The notes: a model not told the origin generated them from the sequence alone. A stretch of DNA of 64,000 bases from Asticcacaulis sp. YBE204 (GCF_000495855.1 NZ_AWGF01000016.1:1-64000), one strand, 5' to 3'. Positions 27,175 to 36,041 are shown, counted from the first letter of the stretch. Translations and numbers: made by a program.

Positions 27175-27330
27175 CCCCTCGCCCCTGCGGGGAGAGGGTT
27201 GGGGTGAGGGGGGAGTCACTCAATCCATTCGTGTAATTTGAGACAGAATTAGGCTAAGGAGGAAAGATTTCCCCCTCACCCGGCCAAAGACTATCGTCTT
27301 TGTCCACCCTCTCCCCAAGGGGCGAGGGGA
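27175..27330. repeat. Palindromic repeat pair (family 1) between DUF350 and rlmN genes
   Basis: The left part (cgcccc-tgc-ggggag, then ttggggtgaggggg) is mirrored by the right part (ccccctcacc, then ctctcccc-aa-ggggcgag), so the whole 156 bases can fold as one long structure with a gap of about 60 bases. It resembles the 17.2 kb element. It lies between the stop of rlmN and the start of the DUF350 gene, which reads the same way. Confidence 0.7.
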
Positions 27331-27334
27331 AAGA

Positions 27335-28546
27335 TCAAACCATTCCCGACGCCAGATGGCCGTAGGGCAGTTCGGTTTCCACCTCATCTGTCCCATTCTG
27401 ACCCGCTTTACGCAGGACCGAGGCGCGGACCTTCTCGCTTTCGGACTTCAACTGACCGCAGGCCGCCAGAATATCGCGCCCGCGCGGGGTGCGGATCGGC
27501 GAGGCATAGCCTGCCTTGTTCAGGATGGCGGCGAACGACTCGATCGTGCGCCAGTCCGAGCACTGATAGTTGGTGCCGGGCCACGGATTGAACGGGATCA
27601 GGTTGATCTTGGCCGGGATGCCCTTGAGCAGTTTCAGCAGGGCGCGGGCCTCGGCGGGGCTGTCGTTGACGTCTTTCAGCATGACGTATTCGAAGGTCAC
27701 GCGGCGGGCGTTGGAAATGCCGGGATAGGTGCGGATGCCCTCGATCAGTTGCACCAGCGGATACTTCTTGTTCAGCGGCACCAGCAGGTCGCGCAGATCG
27801 TCGTTCGTCGCGTGCAGCGAGATGGCCAGCATGGCGGCCGTGCGCTCGCCCAGCGCCTTCAGTTCCGGCACCACGCCGGACGTGGACACCGTGATGCGGC
27901 GGCGCGAAATGGCGATGCCTTCGTTGTCGGAGATGATGTCGATGGCGTCGGCGACGTTGTCGAGATTGTACAGCGGCTCGCCCATGCCCATAAAAACGAT
28001 GTTCGACAGCTTGCGGTCTTCCTTGGGCGACGGCCATTCCTCAAGGTCGTCGCGCGCGATCTGCACCTGCGCCACGATCTCGGCGGCAGTCAGGTTGCGC
28101 ACCAGTTTCTGCGTGCCGGTATGGCAGAACGAGCAGTTGAGCGTGCAGCCGACCTGCGACGAGACGCACAAAGCGCCCGACCGGCCGACATCGGGGATAT
28201 AGACGGTCTCGACCTCGATGCCCGGTGCCATGCGGATCAGCCACTTGCGCGTGCCGTCCTTTGACACCTGACGCTCGACGACTTCGGGACGGGCGAGGGT
28301 GAATTTCTCGGCCAGAGGACCGCGCTGATCCTTGCCGATATCGGTCATCTGCTCGAAATCGGTGAAGCCGTAATGGTGGACCCAGCGCCAGATCTGCGTG
28401 GCGCGCATACGGGCTTTACGCTCTTCGACCACGCCGGATTCCTTGAGCGCCGCGATCAGGCCGTCGCGCGTCAGGCCGGTGATATTGACCTTCTGGCCAA
28501 CCACTTGAATGGCAGGTTTTGCGGACAGGTCGAGCGTATAGGCCAC
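27335..28546 (-). CDS. rlmN: Dual-specificity 23S rRNA/tRNA adenine-C2 methyltransferase
   Basis: This radical-SAM enzyme methylates A2503 of 23S rRNA and A37 of some tRNAs. The cluster motif is CTLNCSFC (C-x3-C-x2-C, about residues 136-143), preceded by [10 protein letters not shown]. Next come [10 protein letters not shown] and the C-terminal region with [10 protein letters not shown]. The conserved second catalytic cysteine near the C-terminus lies in [10 protein letters not shown] use the GTG at 28546 (403 residues), which matches family length; a TTG at 28645 is also in frame, and neither has a clear ribosome-binding site. It is divergent from the membrane-protein gene at 28677. Confidence 0.93.
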   Translation of the reverse strand: MAYTLDLSAKPAIQVVGQKVNITGLTRDGLIAALKESGVVEERKARMRATQIWRWVHHYGFTDFEQMTDIGKDQRGPLAEKFTLARPEVVERQVSKDGTRKWLIRMAPGIEVETVYIPDVGRSGALCVSSQVGCTLNCSFCHTGTQKLVRNLTAAEIVAQVQIARDDLEEWPSPKEDRKLSNIVFMGMGEPLYNLDNVADAIDIISDNEGIAISRRRITVSTSGVVPELKALGERTAAMLAISLHATNDDLRDLLVPLNKKYPLVQLIEGIRTYPGISNARRVTFEYVMLKDVNDSPAEARALLKLLKGIPAKINLIPFNPWPGTNYQCSDWRTIESFAAILNKAGYASPIRTPRGRDILAACGQLKSESEKVRASVLRKAGQNGTDEVETELPYGHLASGMV

Positions 28547-28676
28547 GGAGGGAACCTTCGGATAAGCAACAGATGTGGGAGCGAATGCGGGCCTATACAG
28601 GAAAACGCGGGGAATGTCTAATCGATCGGGCTGGTCACGGTCCAATGTTTTGCTATGCTGGGCTCAAGGGGACGAA

Positions 28677-29873
28677 ATGCATTCCGAAAGTTCCGATATT
28701 CCGCGCGTATACCGCTACGGACCCAGGACCTTCTGGCTGATGGCGGTGCTTGGCGTACTCTGCGTCGGTGCGGCCGTCGCCGGTGCCGTGTGGACGTTGG
28801 GGCAAACAGCTTGGAACGACATCCTTCTAGGCGTAATGGGTACGGCCATAGGGCTGATTTGCGGCTTCTCAAGCCTGCTCAGCCTGAGAAGTCACTTGGA
28901 TTTCTACGCGGACCGGTTCGAGTTTCAGGATTTGCTGCGTCGTGTCGTGGTGATGAAGCGCGACATAGTGGGCGCCCGCAATATCCAGAACCAATACGGC
29001 GCCTTGCACTTTACCGTCGTTTACAACGCCCCCAAATCGAAGACGGTAACTATCTCCAATTTCGGTCGCAAGGATGAGGATTTCCTGCTCTGGTTCGAGG
29101 ATTTCGATAATCTGGATGCGAAGGAAGAACGGGAGGCGGCAGACAGAATTCTGGCCAATCCCGTCTATGGCGATACCGAAGAGGCGCGGCATAAGGCGGT
29201 CACCACTCAGGAGACGTGGATAGGCCGGGGCGGCATGATCGGCTTGGCCTGCGGACTGTGGGGCATGATCTATCCGTCGCCGTACCTGTGGGCGCTGGCG
29301 TGTCTGGCGGCCTTGCCAGCCTTGACCGTAGGCGCGGTCGTCCTCAACCGGAAGCGCTGGATGCTGCATAAGGACGAAGATGACAATCGTCTGTCCCTGC
29401 ATGACTGGGCGGCTATGCCGGCGGGCATTCTGGGGCTGAGGGCCATGCTCGATATCGAGATGATCGACTGGGAGGTGCCTTTAGCCATAGCCGCAGGTCT
29501 GAGCCTTGTGGCCTACGGTCTGATGCGGTGGGTCGAACAGCGGCGCTGGCAATGGTCAATCATCATCTACGGCGTGGTTTATCTGGGCTATTTCTGGGGG
29601 CTTCTGGTCTTCGGCAACTGGTATCTCGACCGATCGGAAGCGCAGACCTTTCCCGTGACGGTGCTGGAGAAAAACGCCGGAAAGCATCGCGACGGTCTTG
29701 AGGTCACTGCGTGGGGCGACCGTGCAGCGGGCGAAGAGGTTTCCGTGGATGACCACTTTTACCGCTCGGTCGAACCGGGGCAACAGGTGTGTGTCTACCG
29801 ATATTCGGGCGCGGCCGGCTGGCGATGGATCATCGTCGGGACGTGTCCTGCGTCGTCGTCAGGAAAGCAATGA
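28677..29873 (+). CDS. Membrane protein of unknown family with PH-like insert
   Basis: A 398-residue protein with two N-terminal helices (about 18-37, 43-63), a soluble segment (about 70-165) that begins like a bacterial PH domain (LDFYADRFEFQDLLRRVVVMKRDI), four more hydrophobic stretches (about 180-310), and a C-terminal soluble tail (about 320-398) carrying two cysteines and predicted beta strands. No family is recognised. The ATG at 28677 is preceded by AAGGGGA; in-frame extension upstream has no coding character. It stands alone, divergent from rlmN. A role in membrane sensing or stress is only a guess. Confidence 0.7.
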   Translation: MHSESSDIPRVYRYGPRTFWLMAVLGVLCVGAAVAGAVWTLGQTAWNDILLGVMGTAIGLICGFSSLLSLRSHLDFYADRFEFQDLLRRVVVMKRDIVGARNIQNQYGALHFTVVYNAPKSKTVTISNFGRKDEDFLLWFEDFDNLDAKEEREAADRILANPVYGDTEEARHKAVTTQETWIGRGGMIGLACGLWGMIYPSPYLWALACLAALPALTVGAVVLNRKRWMLHKDEDDNRLSLHDWAAMPAGILGLRAMLDIEMIDWEVPLAIAAGLSLVAYGLMRWVEQRRWQWSIIIYGVVYLGYFWGLLVFGNWYLDRSEAQTFPVTVLEKNAGKHRDGLEVTAWGDRAAGEEVSVDDHFYRSVEPGQQVCVYRYSGAAGWRWIIVGTCPASSSGKQ

Positions 29874-29954
29874 GACCGGATGAAGCGACGATCCGTCGGT
29901 TGACAGGGCGGGGGGATGTTGCGCTATGGTTGTGATCTGTTCGAGGAGGGAACC

Positions 29955-30425
29955 ATGCCATTCAAAACGATTTTCGCCCTGATGACCGGGCTGGCGCTGT
30001 GCGCGATTACACCGTCGGTAGCGACCGCTGGTCCGGCCAGCACGGCGCTGGGGGCCTGTTTTTCGCGCACCACGACCGAGGCCGATCAGGTGGTGCTGGT
30101 GCGCTGGATTTTTTCGGCGGTCTCCCATCATCCGGGCGTCGCCGACATGGCAAAGGTCACGCCTCAGGAACGCGAAGAAATCGACCGCAAGGTCGGCGCC
30201 CTGACCATGCGGCTTCTGACCGAAGACTGCCGCGCCGAGACCGCCGAGGCGATGCGTGCCGATGGCCCTGAGGCTCTGGAGACCGCGTTCGGTTCGCTGG
30301 GCGAAAAAGCGATGGAAACCCTGTTTCAGGACCCGAACGTCGCCGAGGGCCTTGAGGGCCTGACCAAGAATCTGGATCAGGAAAAATTGCTGCGTGCCTT
30401 TGTCGGCGCGCCGGAAAAGAAATAG
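29955..30425 (+). CDS. Small secreted helical protein, function unknown
   Basis: The 156-residue product has a signal peptide (about 1-24, SVATAG) and an all-helical mature part with two cysteines (ALGACFSRT and TEDCRAE), which could form a disulfide. The ATG at 29955 is preceded by an ideal GAGGAGGG. No enzyme motif is present and I do not recognise the family. It is convergent with the cytochrome c gene, with only four bases between stops. Confidence 0.72.
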   Translation: MPFKTIFALMTGLALCAITPSVATAGPASTALGACFSRTTTEADQVVLVRWIFSAVSHHPGVADMAKVTPQEREEIDRKVGALTMRLLTEDCRAETAEAMRADGPEALETAFGSLGEKAMETLFQDPNVAEGLEGLTKNLDQEKLLRAFVGAPEKK

Positions 30426-30429
30426 GCGC

Positions 30430-30798
30430 CTACTTCGTCTTCAAAAACGCGATGAGCGCGGCACGGCTTTCCGGTTTGCCGATGGCCTGCGGCATGGCGG
30501 TGCCGGGGTACATCTTCGACGGTTCGGTCAGGAACTTGTCAAGTTGGGCCTCGCTCCAGCGCTCGCCTTTCGCACCGGCGGCTTTCAGCGGTGTCGAATA
30601 GGCAAAGCCCGGCACGGCGGCGATCCGGCGTCCAACCACACCTTTAAGCGACGGGCCCTGACCGTTCGACACCCCGGTGTCGTGACAGGCGGCGCAGTAC
30701 TGGTCGAACAGGTCTTCGCCCAAGGCTGCATCACCGGGACCGGCCTGCGCGGCGGTGGCGATCAGGACAAGACTCAGGCTCAAAAACAACCGTCTCAC
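30430..30798 (-). CDS. Class I cytochrome c (periplasmic)
   Basis: A 122-residue monoheme cytochrome with signal peptide (about 1-19, TAAQA), heme-attachment site CAACH (about 37-41) and axial Met in YPGTAMPQ (about 96). It resembles mitochondrial-type/cyt c-550 electron carriers used between bc1 complex and oxidases. The GTG at 30798 overlaps the upstream stop as GTGA, in keeping with other overlaps here; an ATG at 30813 would lengthen the signal by five residues. It lies directly after the E1-like gene, with no visible functional link. Confidence 0.88.
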   Translation of the reverse strand: MRRLFLSLSLVLIATAAQAGPGDAALGEDLFDQYCAACHDTGVSNGQGPSLKGVVGRRIAAVPGFAYSTPLKAAGAKGERWSEAQLDKFLTEPSKMYPGTAMPQAIGKPESRAALIAFLKTK

Positions 30799-31559
30799 GC
30801 GTGGCTCCCGCATACCGGACAGTCCGGTTCCGCCGGCAAGCCTATCACGCGCGAGGTCATCGACAAGCCATCGAACAGCATAAGCTTGCCGATCAGGGGT
30901 TCTCCGGCCTTGGTGATCAGCTTGACGACCTCCAGCGCGCAGATCGAGCCGATGATCCCGGCCAGAGCGCCCACCACGCCGACGCGTTCGCAGGTCTCGG
31001 CATCGGGCGGGATGTCCGGCACGAAGCACTGATAGCAGGGTTGCCCATTGAATACGGCGACCTGCCCCGACCAGCGCCCCAGTGCGCCGGAGACGAGCGT
31101 CTTGCCCTGTGCCATGCAGACGCGGTTGACCAGATGCCGGGTCTCGAAATTGTCGCAGCCGTCCAGCACGATATCGTAACCCGCGATGATCCCGGCGGCA
31201 TTGGCCTCAGTGAGGCGCACCGGATGCAGGATCAACTCGGCGTGGGGGTTCAATGCCGACAGCCGCGCCTGTGCCGTCTCGGCCTTGCCTGCGTCGATGT
31301 CGCCGGTGGCATAAAGCACCTGTCGTTGCAGGTTCGACAGCGACACCGTGTCGTCGTCGAGAAGGCCCAGCGTCCCGATCCCCGCCGCCGCCAGATACAG
31401 TGCGGCAGGGGCGCCGATACCGCCCATACCGACGATCAGCACCTTCGCGCCCTTGAGCCGCATCTGCCCCAATCCGCCGATTTCCTTCAGCACGATATGG
31501 CGGGCGTAGCGGTCGAGATCGTCGTCTGTAAGTTCGGGGGGGAGCTTAGGTAAGGACAT
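30795..31559 (-). CDS. E1-like adenylyltransferase (MoeB/ThiF/HesA family)
   Basis: The 254-residue enzyme adenylates the C-terminus of a ubiquitin-like sulfur carrier (MoaD or ThiS). It has the nucleotide loop VLIVGMGGIGAPAALYL (about 37-53), the LSNLQRQVLY arginine finger region (about 71-80), DGCDNF, and zinc cysteines CYQC and CPVC. There is no C-terminal rhodanese domain, so it is the MoeB/ThiF short form rather than MOCS3. Which carrier it serves is undecided: neither moa nor thi genes are in the window. It is divergent from hslV, 59 bases apart. Confidence 0.88.
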   Translation of the reverse strand: MSLPKLPPELTDDDLDRYARHIVLKEIGGLGQMRLKGAKVLIVGMGGIGAPAALYLAAAGIGTLGLLDDDTVSLSNLQRQVLYATGDIDAGKAETAQARLSALNPHAELILHPVRLTEANAAGIIAGYDIVLDGCDNFETRHLVNRVCMAQGKTLVSGALGRWSGQVAVFNGQPCYQCFVPDIPPDAETCERVGVVGALAGIIGSICALEVVKLITKAGEPLIGKLMLFDGLSMTSRVIGLPAEPDCPVCGSHA

Positions 31560-31618
31560 GGGGATGAAATGGCACTGCGGGACTTGAATCGCAACTCCAA
31601 ACACGCCAAGTAACGAGG

Positions 31619-32170
31619 ATGACAGACAGCAATTTTCCTAACTGGCACGGGACCACGATCGTGGCCGTGCGCAAGAACGGCAAGACCGTGATCGCCGGTG
31701 ACGGTCAGGTCTCGATGGGGCCGACGATCGTCAAGGGCGGGGCGAAGAAGGTCCGCACCCTCGCCAACGGCAAGGTGATCGTCGGCTTTGCGGGGGCAAC
31801 GGCGGACGCCTTCACCCTGCTGGAGCGGCTTGAGGCCAAGCTGGAGCTTTATCCGGATCAACTGGCGCGGGCCTGCGTCGATCTGGCCAAGGACTGGCGC
31901 ACGGATCGCTATCTGCGCCGTCTGGAGGCCATGCTGCTGGTCGGCGATCAGAACCATATCCTGACGATTACCGGGGTCGGCGATGTGCTGGAGCCCGAAG
32001 ATGGCGTGGCCGCCATCGGTTCCGGCGGCACCTACGCCCTGTCAGCGGCGCGCGCCTTGCTCGATTACGAACCCGACGCCGAGGTCATCGCGCGCAAGGC
32101 GATGAAGATCGCCGGGGAAATCTGCGTCTATACCAACGGCAATGTCACCCTGGAGAAACTGGAAGCGTGA
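31619..32170 (+). CDS. hslV: ATP-dependent protease subunit HslV
   Basis: The 183-residue threonine protease forms the double-ring core of the HslVU protease. The catalytic threonine follows a short propeptide ([13 protein letters not shown], mature Thr at about residue 12), with GDGQVSMG and the [15 protein letters not shown] stretch as expected. Its partner ATPase HslU is encoded 600 bases downstream, separated by an acetyltransferase gene whose GTG start overlaps the hslV stop. Confidence 0.96.
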   Translation: MTDSNFPNWHGTTIVAVRKNGKTVIAGDGQVSMGPTIVKGGAKKVRTLANGKVIVGFAGATADAFTLLERLEAKLELYPDQLARACVDLAKDWRTDRYLRRLEAMLLVGDQNHILTITGVGDVLEPEDGVAAIGSGGTYALSAARALLDYEPDAEVIARKAMKIAGEICVYTNGNVTLEKLEA

Positions 32171-32679
32171 TCTCGTTCCGCCCCCTGACCGATAATGACG
32201 CAGGCCTGCTCCTGCTGTGGATGTCGTCTCCGCACGTGCAGCAATGGTGGGGCCACGACGGCCAGTCCGCCGAGGACGCCGTCGAAGACGCGCTCGCCTA
32301 TGTCGGCGCGGCCAACGGCACCGGCTATATCTTCAACTGGCACGGCCAGCCGGCGGGCTATGTGCAGAGCTACGAATGCTGCCCGGATCATGAGGCCGAT
32401 GACCCGTGCTATGCGGAAACGCCGCGCGGCACCTTCCTGATCGACCTGTTCATCGGCGATGCCTCGCTGCTGGGCGAAGGCGTCGGCACCGAGGCCCTGC
32501 GCATGGTGTGTGAGGGCATGTTCAAGAAGGGCGCTCAGGTCGTCCGTGTCGCCCCGCACACCGCCAACGCCGCCGCCGTCCGCTGCTGCGAAAAGGCAGG
32601 CTTTACGCCGTCGGATGCGTCCGTGTCGGGCGGCTTGCGCCTGATGTGCCGGACGCCGGATGTCGCGGCCTTTGCTTAA
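32167..32679 (+). CDS. GNAT acetyltransferase, AAC(6')-like
   Basis: A 170-residue GNAT-fold enzyme resembling the aminoglycoside 6'-N-acetyltransferase / siderophore-lysine branch: an N-terminal [25 protein letters not shown], then [25 protein letters not shown], which contains the acetyl-CoA loop (GEGVGTEA, about 102-109), and [21 protein letters not shown] near the end. It probably acetylates an amine; drug resistance should not be assumed. It is embedded between hslV and hslU with a GTGA overlap to hslV, so it is co-expressed with the protease. Confidence 0.87.
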   Translation: MISFRPLTDNDAGLLLLWMSSPHVQQWWGHDGQSAEDAVEDALAYVGAANGTGYIFNWHGQPAGYVQSYECCPDHEADDPCYAETPRGTFLIDLFIGDASLLGEGVGTEALRMVCEGMFKKGAQVVRVAPHTANAAAVRCCEKAGFTPSDASVSGGLRLMCRTPDVAAFA

Positions 32680-32688
32680 AGCTTTATC

Positions 32689-32752
32689 GCGCATTTGATC
32701 CAAAAACCGCTGCACACTTTTGACTTCGTCGAACTTCGTTTCGGAATGCGCT
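32689..32752. repeat. Family 2 palindromic element with internal insert
   Basis: In reverse orientation it reads like the 45-base element at 19961 and 45906 (gcgcatttgatccaaaaac, cgctgcacacttttg), but about 20 bases separate the inner part from the closing ttcggaatgcgc arm. It lies just upstream of hslU, between the GNAT stop and the hslU start. Confidence 0.65.
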
Positions 32753-32771
32753 TTAGATATTGGAATCTGTA

Positions 32772-34070
32772 ATGACCACCTTTTCCCCGCGTGAAATCGT
32801 CTCGGAACTCGACCGCCATATCATCGGCCACACCGACGCCAAGAAGGCCGTAGCCGTGGCGTTGCGCAACCGCTGGCGGCGCAAGGCGACCGATCCGGCC
32901 ATCCGCGACGAGATCACGCCGAAGAACATCCTGCTGATCGGCCCGACCGGCGTGGGTAAGACCGAGATCGCGCGGCGTCTGGCGAAGCTCGCTAATGCCC
33001 CCTTCATCAAGGTTGAGGCGACCAAGTTCACCGAGGTCGGCTATGTCGGCCGCGACGTCGATCAGATCGTCCGCGACCTCGTCGAAGCCGCCATATTTAT
33101 GGTCAAGGACAAGAACCGTCAGGGCGTCCGCGCCAAGGCCGAGGCCGCTGCCGAGGAACGCCTGCTCGATGCGCTGGTCGGCCCCGGCTCGCAACCGGCG
33201 ACGCGCGACAGCTTCCGCAAGCGCCTGCGCAACGGCGAACTGGACGACAAGGAGGTCGAACTGAGCGTCGCCGATACCGGCGGGCAGATCGGCATGTTCG
33301 AAATCCCCGGTCAGGCGGGCAATCAGATAAACCTCGGCGACATGCTGCAAAAGGCGATGGGCGGGCGGCAGAAAAACGTGCGCCTGACGGTCGCGGCGGC
33401 ACAGCCGATCCTGCTGTCCGAAGAGTCGGAAAAGCTGCTCGATCAGGAAGCCGTGTCCCGCGAAGCCCTGTCCCTGGCCGAGCAGGAGGGCATCGTCTTC
33501 CTCGATGAGATCGACAAGGTGGCCTCGAAGTCCGAACGCGGCGGGGCCGACGTCTCGCGCGAAGGCGTCCAGCGCGACCTGCTGCCGCTGATCGAGGGCA
33601 CGACGGTCTCGACCAAGTACGGCCCGGTCAAGACCGACCACATCCTGTTCATCGCGTCGGGCGCCTTCCACGTGGCCAAGCCGTCGGACCTGCTGCCGGA
33701 ATTGCAGGGCCGTTTGCCGATCCGCGTCGAGCTGAAGGCGCTGACGCAGGACGACTTCCGCCGCATCCTGAGCGAGCCGGAAGCCAATCTGATCAAGCAG
33801 AATCAGGCCCTGATGGCGACTGAGGGCGTGACGCTGGAATTTGACGACGGCGCGATCGTCGAGATGGCCGCCGCCGCCGCGCAGGTCAATGCCAAGGTCG
33901 AGAACATCGGCGCGCGCCGCCTGCACACCATCATCGAAAAGGTGATGGAGGACCTAAGCTTCACCGCCGCCGATCAGGCGGGTCAGACCGTCACCATCGA
34001 TGCGGCCTATGTGAAGCAGCGTCTGGGCGAGATCGCCGGGGACGCCGATCTGAGTCGGTATATTCTTTAA
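32772..34070 (+). CDS. hslU: ATP-dependent protease ATPase subunit HslU
   Basis: The 432-residue AAA+ unfoldase feeds substrates to HslV. It has Walker [10 protein letters not shown] (about 60-68), the pore motif GYVGRD (about 90-95), the HslU-specific intermediate domain (about 110-240), Walker [10 protein letters not shown] (about 244-252), and a C-terminal RYIL tail that docks into HslV. The ATG at 32772 ([10 protein letters not shown]) is the normal family start. It is the last gene of the operon and is followed by a terminator. Confidence 0.97.
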   Translation: MTTFSPREIVSELDRHIIGHTDAKKAVAVALRNRWRRKATDPAIRDEITPKNILLIGPTGVGKTEIARRLAKLANAPFIKVEATKFTEVGYVGRDVDQIVRDLVEAAIFMVKDKNRQGVRAKAEAAAEERLLDALVGPGSQPATRDSFRKRLRNGELDDKEVELSVADTGGQIGMFEIPGQAGNQINLGDMLQKAMGGRQKNVRLTVAAAQPILLSEESEKLLDQEAVSREALSLAEQEGIVFLDEIDKVASKSERGGADVSREGVQRDLLPLIEGTTVSTKYGPVKTDHILFIASGAFHVAKPSDLLPELQGRLPIRVELKALTQDDFRRILSEPEANLIKQNQALMATEGVTLEFDDGAIVEMAAAAAQVNAKVENIGARRLHTIIEKVMEDLSFTAADQAGQTVTIDAAYVKQRLGEIAGDADLSRYIL

Positions 34071-34081
34071 TTCAGCCTATT

Positions 34082-34112
34082 AAAAAAGCCCGCTCGATTG
34101 AGCGGGCTTTTT
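34082..34112. terminator. Bidirectional terminator after hslU
   Basis: The stem agcccgctc / gagcgggct with loop gatt is flanked by six A and five T. It serves hslU on the right strand and the convergent DUF3144 genes on the other, whose last stop is at 34113. Confidence 0.92.
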
Positions 34113-34400
34113 CTATTCGCGGCCCGTATTGCGGGCAAACTGATCGACATATTCGGCGTAATGGTGTTCCAGATAGTCGGCGTAATGTTTCAAGGCGTCT
34201 TGCATGAACACCTTGCGATTGGCGGCGAACTGCGTGGCGTCGAGCGCGTTACCGGCGGCCACATGCACCGTGAAGCGCGCGGCGGCGTGCGACAGGGCGG
34301 CGGAGACCAGCGCGCTGTCGCTCGTTTTTGCCTGGGCATTGGCGGTGTCGATATAGGCCGAGGCCAGGTCGCCGAAGGTGGGTTCAGTCGTCTGGCTCAT
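34113..34400 (-). CDS. DUF3144-like protein B2
   Basis: A 95-residue helical protein related to DUF3144: SAYIDTANAQA near the start, the central AALSHAAARFTVHVAAGN (about 33-50), and the aromatic tail YLEHHYAEYVDQFARN. It lacks signal or membrane segments, so it is cytoplasmic. Its closest relative in the window is B1 (34814), sharing the GA/AAR-F-VAA-N core and the YLExHYxE tail. Its ATG overlaps the stop of A2 (ATGA), so A2-B2 form one coupled unit. The function of the family is unknown. Confidence 0.75.
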   Translation of the reverse strand: MSQTTEPTFGDLASAYIDTANAQAKTSDSALVSAALSHAAARFTVHVAAGNALDATQFAANRKVFMQDALKHYADYLEHHYAEYVDQFARNTGRE

Positions 34401-34702
34401 GTTTTGGAAATCCCCAGGACCGGCGGCGAATAGGCGGCGAAATTATCGGTATAGTCCTGATAATGGCTTTCTAGATATTCACGATACAGCTTCACGTAAT
34501 GGTCGATATGGGCGTCCTTGTTCTGCGTCATGACGCGCCCGCTGACGAACTGCGTCGACGATACGAAGCAGTTGAACCGCGCCGCCGCCTGCATCAGGGC
34601 CGCACCGGCGACGCCGGGATTGCTTTCGGGCAGATGGCTGTTCGCCGTATTGATATGCTCGACGATCCACTCATTGAATCGTTCGTTGGAAACTTCGGCC
34701 AC
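34397..34702 (-). CDS. DUF3144-like protein A2
   Basis: This 101-residue protein is the near twin of A1 (35120): both have xEHINxxNS, the invariant PGVAGAALM(Q/H)AAARFN core (about 30-45), VSS-Q-VS, an IDHY-KLY stretch and a tail of the HYxDY/HYDEY type. It matches the DUF3144 pattern seen in other proteobacteria. GTG at 34702 follows AGGAGCACCCA, the same leader context as A1. It is transcribed leftward after a terminator at 34774-34799, leaving about 70 bases for a promoter. Confidence 0.78.
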   Translation of the reverse strand: MAEVSNERFNEWIVEHINTANSHLPESNPGVAGAALMQAAARFNCFVSSTQFVSGRVMTQNKDAHIDHYVKLYREYLESHYQDYTDNFAAYSPPVLGISKT

Positions 34703-34773
34703 TGGGTGCTCCTCGTTGATTTATTTGCCGTATGTGGGGTGAGGGAGGGGGATTTGTCAACGGAACCGCTGTG

Positions 34774-34799
34774 AAAAAAAGCCCCGGAAGGACCGGGGC
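34774..34799 (-). terminator. Terminator between the two DUF3144 gene pairs
   Basis: The stem gccccgg / ccggggc with loop aagga is followed on the leftward strand by seven T (aaaaaaa at 34774-34780 as written). It ends the A1-B1 unit 15 bases after the B1 stop. Confidence 0.85.
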
Positions 34800-34813
34800 T
34801 TTTGAGTATTTTT

Positions 34814-35104
34814 CTAACGCTTGATGTAGCTGTCGTAGTTTTCGCTATGCTCGTCGTAATGACCTTCGAGATAGGTGCGGAACTGCGCCGTGATCTGGTC
34901 GAGATTGGTTTTACGCGACAACTGCATCTGGGTCTTGTTCGGGCTGTTGCTGGCGGCGACGAAGGCCGCATAGCGCGCCCCGGCGTGCAGCATGGCGGTC
35001 GCCACGGCACCCACATAGGCGTCCTGACCCTGACGGTTGGCGACTTCGATATATTCCGAGGCCATCTGGCGGAAGGCTTCGGGCGAGGGGTTCGGGTCGC
35101 TCAT
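34814..35104 (-). CDS. DUF3144-like protein B1
   Basis: The 96-residue relative of B2 has ASEYIEVANRQG, MLHAGARYAAFVAASNSP and the tail YLEGHYDEHSENYDSYIK. I chose the ATG at 35104; a TTG at 35110 is better spaced from GGAG and cannot be excluded, adding two residues. It follows A1 by 15 bases and is followed by a terminator, so A1-B1 is a complete transcription unit parallel to A2-B2. Confidence 0.75.
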   Translation of the reverse strand: MSDPNPSPEAFRQMASEYIEVANRQGQDAYVGAVATAMLHAGARYAAFVAASNSPNKTQMQLSRKTNLDQITAQFRTYLEGHYDEHSENYDSYIKR

Positions 35105-35119
35105 GATCAACCTATCTCC

Positions 35120-35416
35120 TTAACCTATCTTGGGGGGCGTGCGGTACTGGTCGTAGTTCGCGACATATTCGTCGTAATGCTGCTCCAGCATTTCCTTGTA
35201 GAGCTTGAGATAGTGATCGATCTCGAACTGACGGCGGTCCTGCATGATGCGCGGCGACACATATTGCAGCGAACTGACATAGGCGTTGAAGCGCGCCGCG
35301 GCGTGCATCAGGGCCGCACCGGCGACGCCGGGTTCGGATTTCTGGGCGTCGCTATTGCCGATATTGATATGGTTGATGATCATCTGACTGAAGTCCTGAT
35401 CCGAGGGCTTGACCAC
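35120..35416 (-). CDS. DUF3144-like protein A1
   Basis: A 98-residue protein, the first gene of the leftward array. It has NHINIGNSDAQKSEPGVAGA, LMHAAARFNAYVSSLQYVS and KEMLEQHYDEYVANYDQY, the closest fit in this window to the DUF3144 family. GTG at 35416 is preceded by AGGAGCACCGC. A 60-base tandem duplication of a family 2 repeat lies immediately upstream, so the promoter must be close to or within it. Function unknown; likely cytoplasmic and small enough to act as an oligomer. Confidence 0.78.
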   Translation of the reverse strand: MVKPSDQDFSQMIINHINIGNSDAQKSEPGVAGAALMHAAARFNAYVSSLQYVSPRIMQDRRQFEIDHYLKLYKEMLEQHYDEYVANYDQYRTPPKIG

Positions 35417-35428
35417 GCGGTGCTCCTT

Positions 35429-35548
35429 ACTGAGCGATATTCGGAAAAGTGTTAGCGGTTTTCCGCAAAATATCGCGACAAAATAAAAACTGAGCGATAT
35501 TCGGAAAAGTGTTAGCGGTTTTCCGCAAAATATCGCGACAAGATAAAA
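35429..35548. repeat. Two tandem 60-base copies of a family 2 element
   Basis: Positions 35429-35488 and 35489-35548 are identical except for one base near the end (35482 versus 35542). Each unit contains gatattcggaaaagtgttag, then cggttttccg and caaaatatcgcgaca, so cggaaaa/ttttccg and gatat/atatc can pair. This is a shortened, diverged form of the elements at 19961 and 45906. It fills the gap upstream of the DUF3144 array. Confidence 0.85.
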
Positions 35549-35570
35549 ATACTGAAGGCTGTATCTGGCG

Positions 35571-36041
35571 TCAGGGGGCAGGCTTTGTCAACTTGGCCAG
35601 CAAGGCGACAGAGGCTTTGTCACAAAGATTATAGACGGTCTCGAAGTCGCGCGCGTCGCCGTAGTAAGGGTCGGGCACGTCCTTGCTGATGCCCAGCGCC
35701 TCATCGAGATAGAGCGCGACGGTCGCGGTAGCATCGTCCGGCATGAGGGTGCGAATATTGCGGACATTGTCGCGGTCGAGGCCGAGGATCAGGTCGAAGC
35801 GGTGAAAGTCATCCGCGTGCAGTTGCCGGGCGCATTGTTCATGAATGGCCACACCATAGCGCGCGGCGACCGCGATCGAGCGCCGGTCGGGCGGCTCGCC
35901 CTTATGCCAGTTGCCGGTCCCCGCGCTGTCGATCGTGAACCGGTCGCTCAGGCCTGCGGTTTCGACGTGATGGCGGAACAGGCCCTCGGCCAGCGGCGAG
36001 CGGCAGATATTACCAAGGCAGACGAACAGCACGGATCGCAT
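35571..36041 (-). CDS. Low-molecular-weight protein-tyrosine phosphatase
   Basis: The 156-residue enzyme carries the phosphate-binding loop VCLGNICRSP (C-x5-R, about residues 8-17) at the N-terminus and the general acid aspartate in DVPDPYYGD (about 125). It dephosphorylates tyrosine or arginine residues in the cytoplasm. Its ATG shares a base with the stop of the upstream histidine kinase (TGATG), implying coupled translation. A longer frame to 37082 is an out-of-frame read of the kinase gene and is discarded. Confidence 0.93.
   Translation of the reverse strand: MRSVLFVCLGNICRSPLAEGLFRHHVETAGLSDRFTIDSAGTGNWHKGEPPDRRSIAVAARYGVAIHEQCARQLHADDFHRFDLILGLDRDNVRNIRTLMPDDATATVALYLDEALGISKDVPDPYYGDARDFETVYNLCDKASVALLAKLTKPAP

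Noticed and set aside
32167-32679. Aminoglycoside resistance gene
   Set aside because: The GNAT protein is AAC(6')-like only in general fold and sits in a housekeeping operon, so resistance cannot be inferred.
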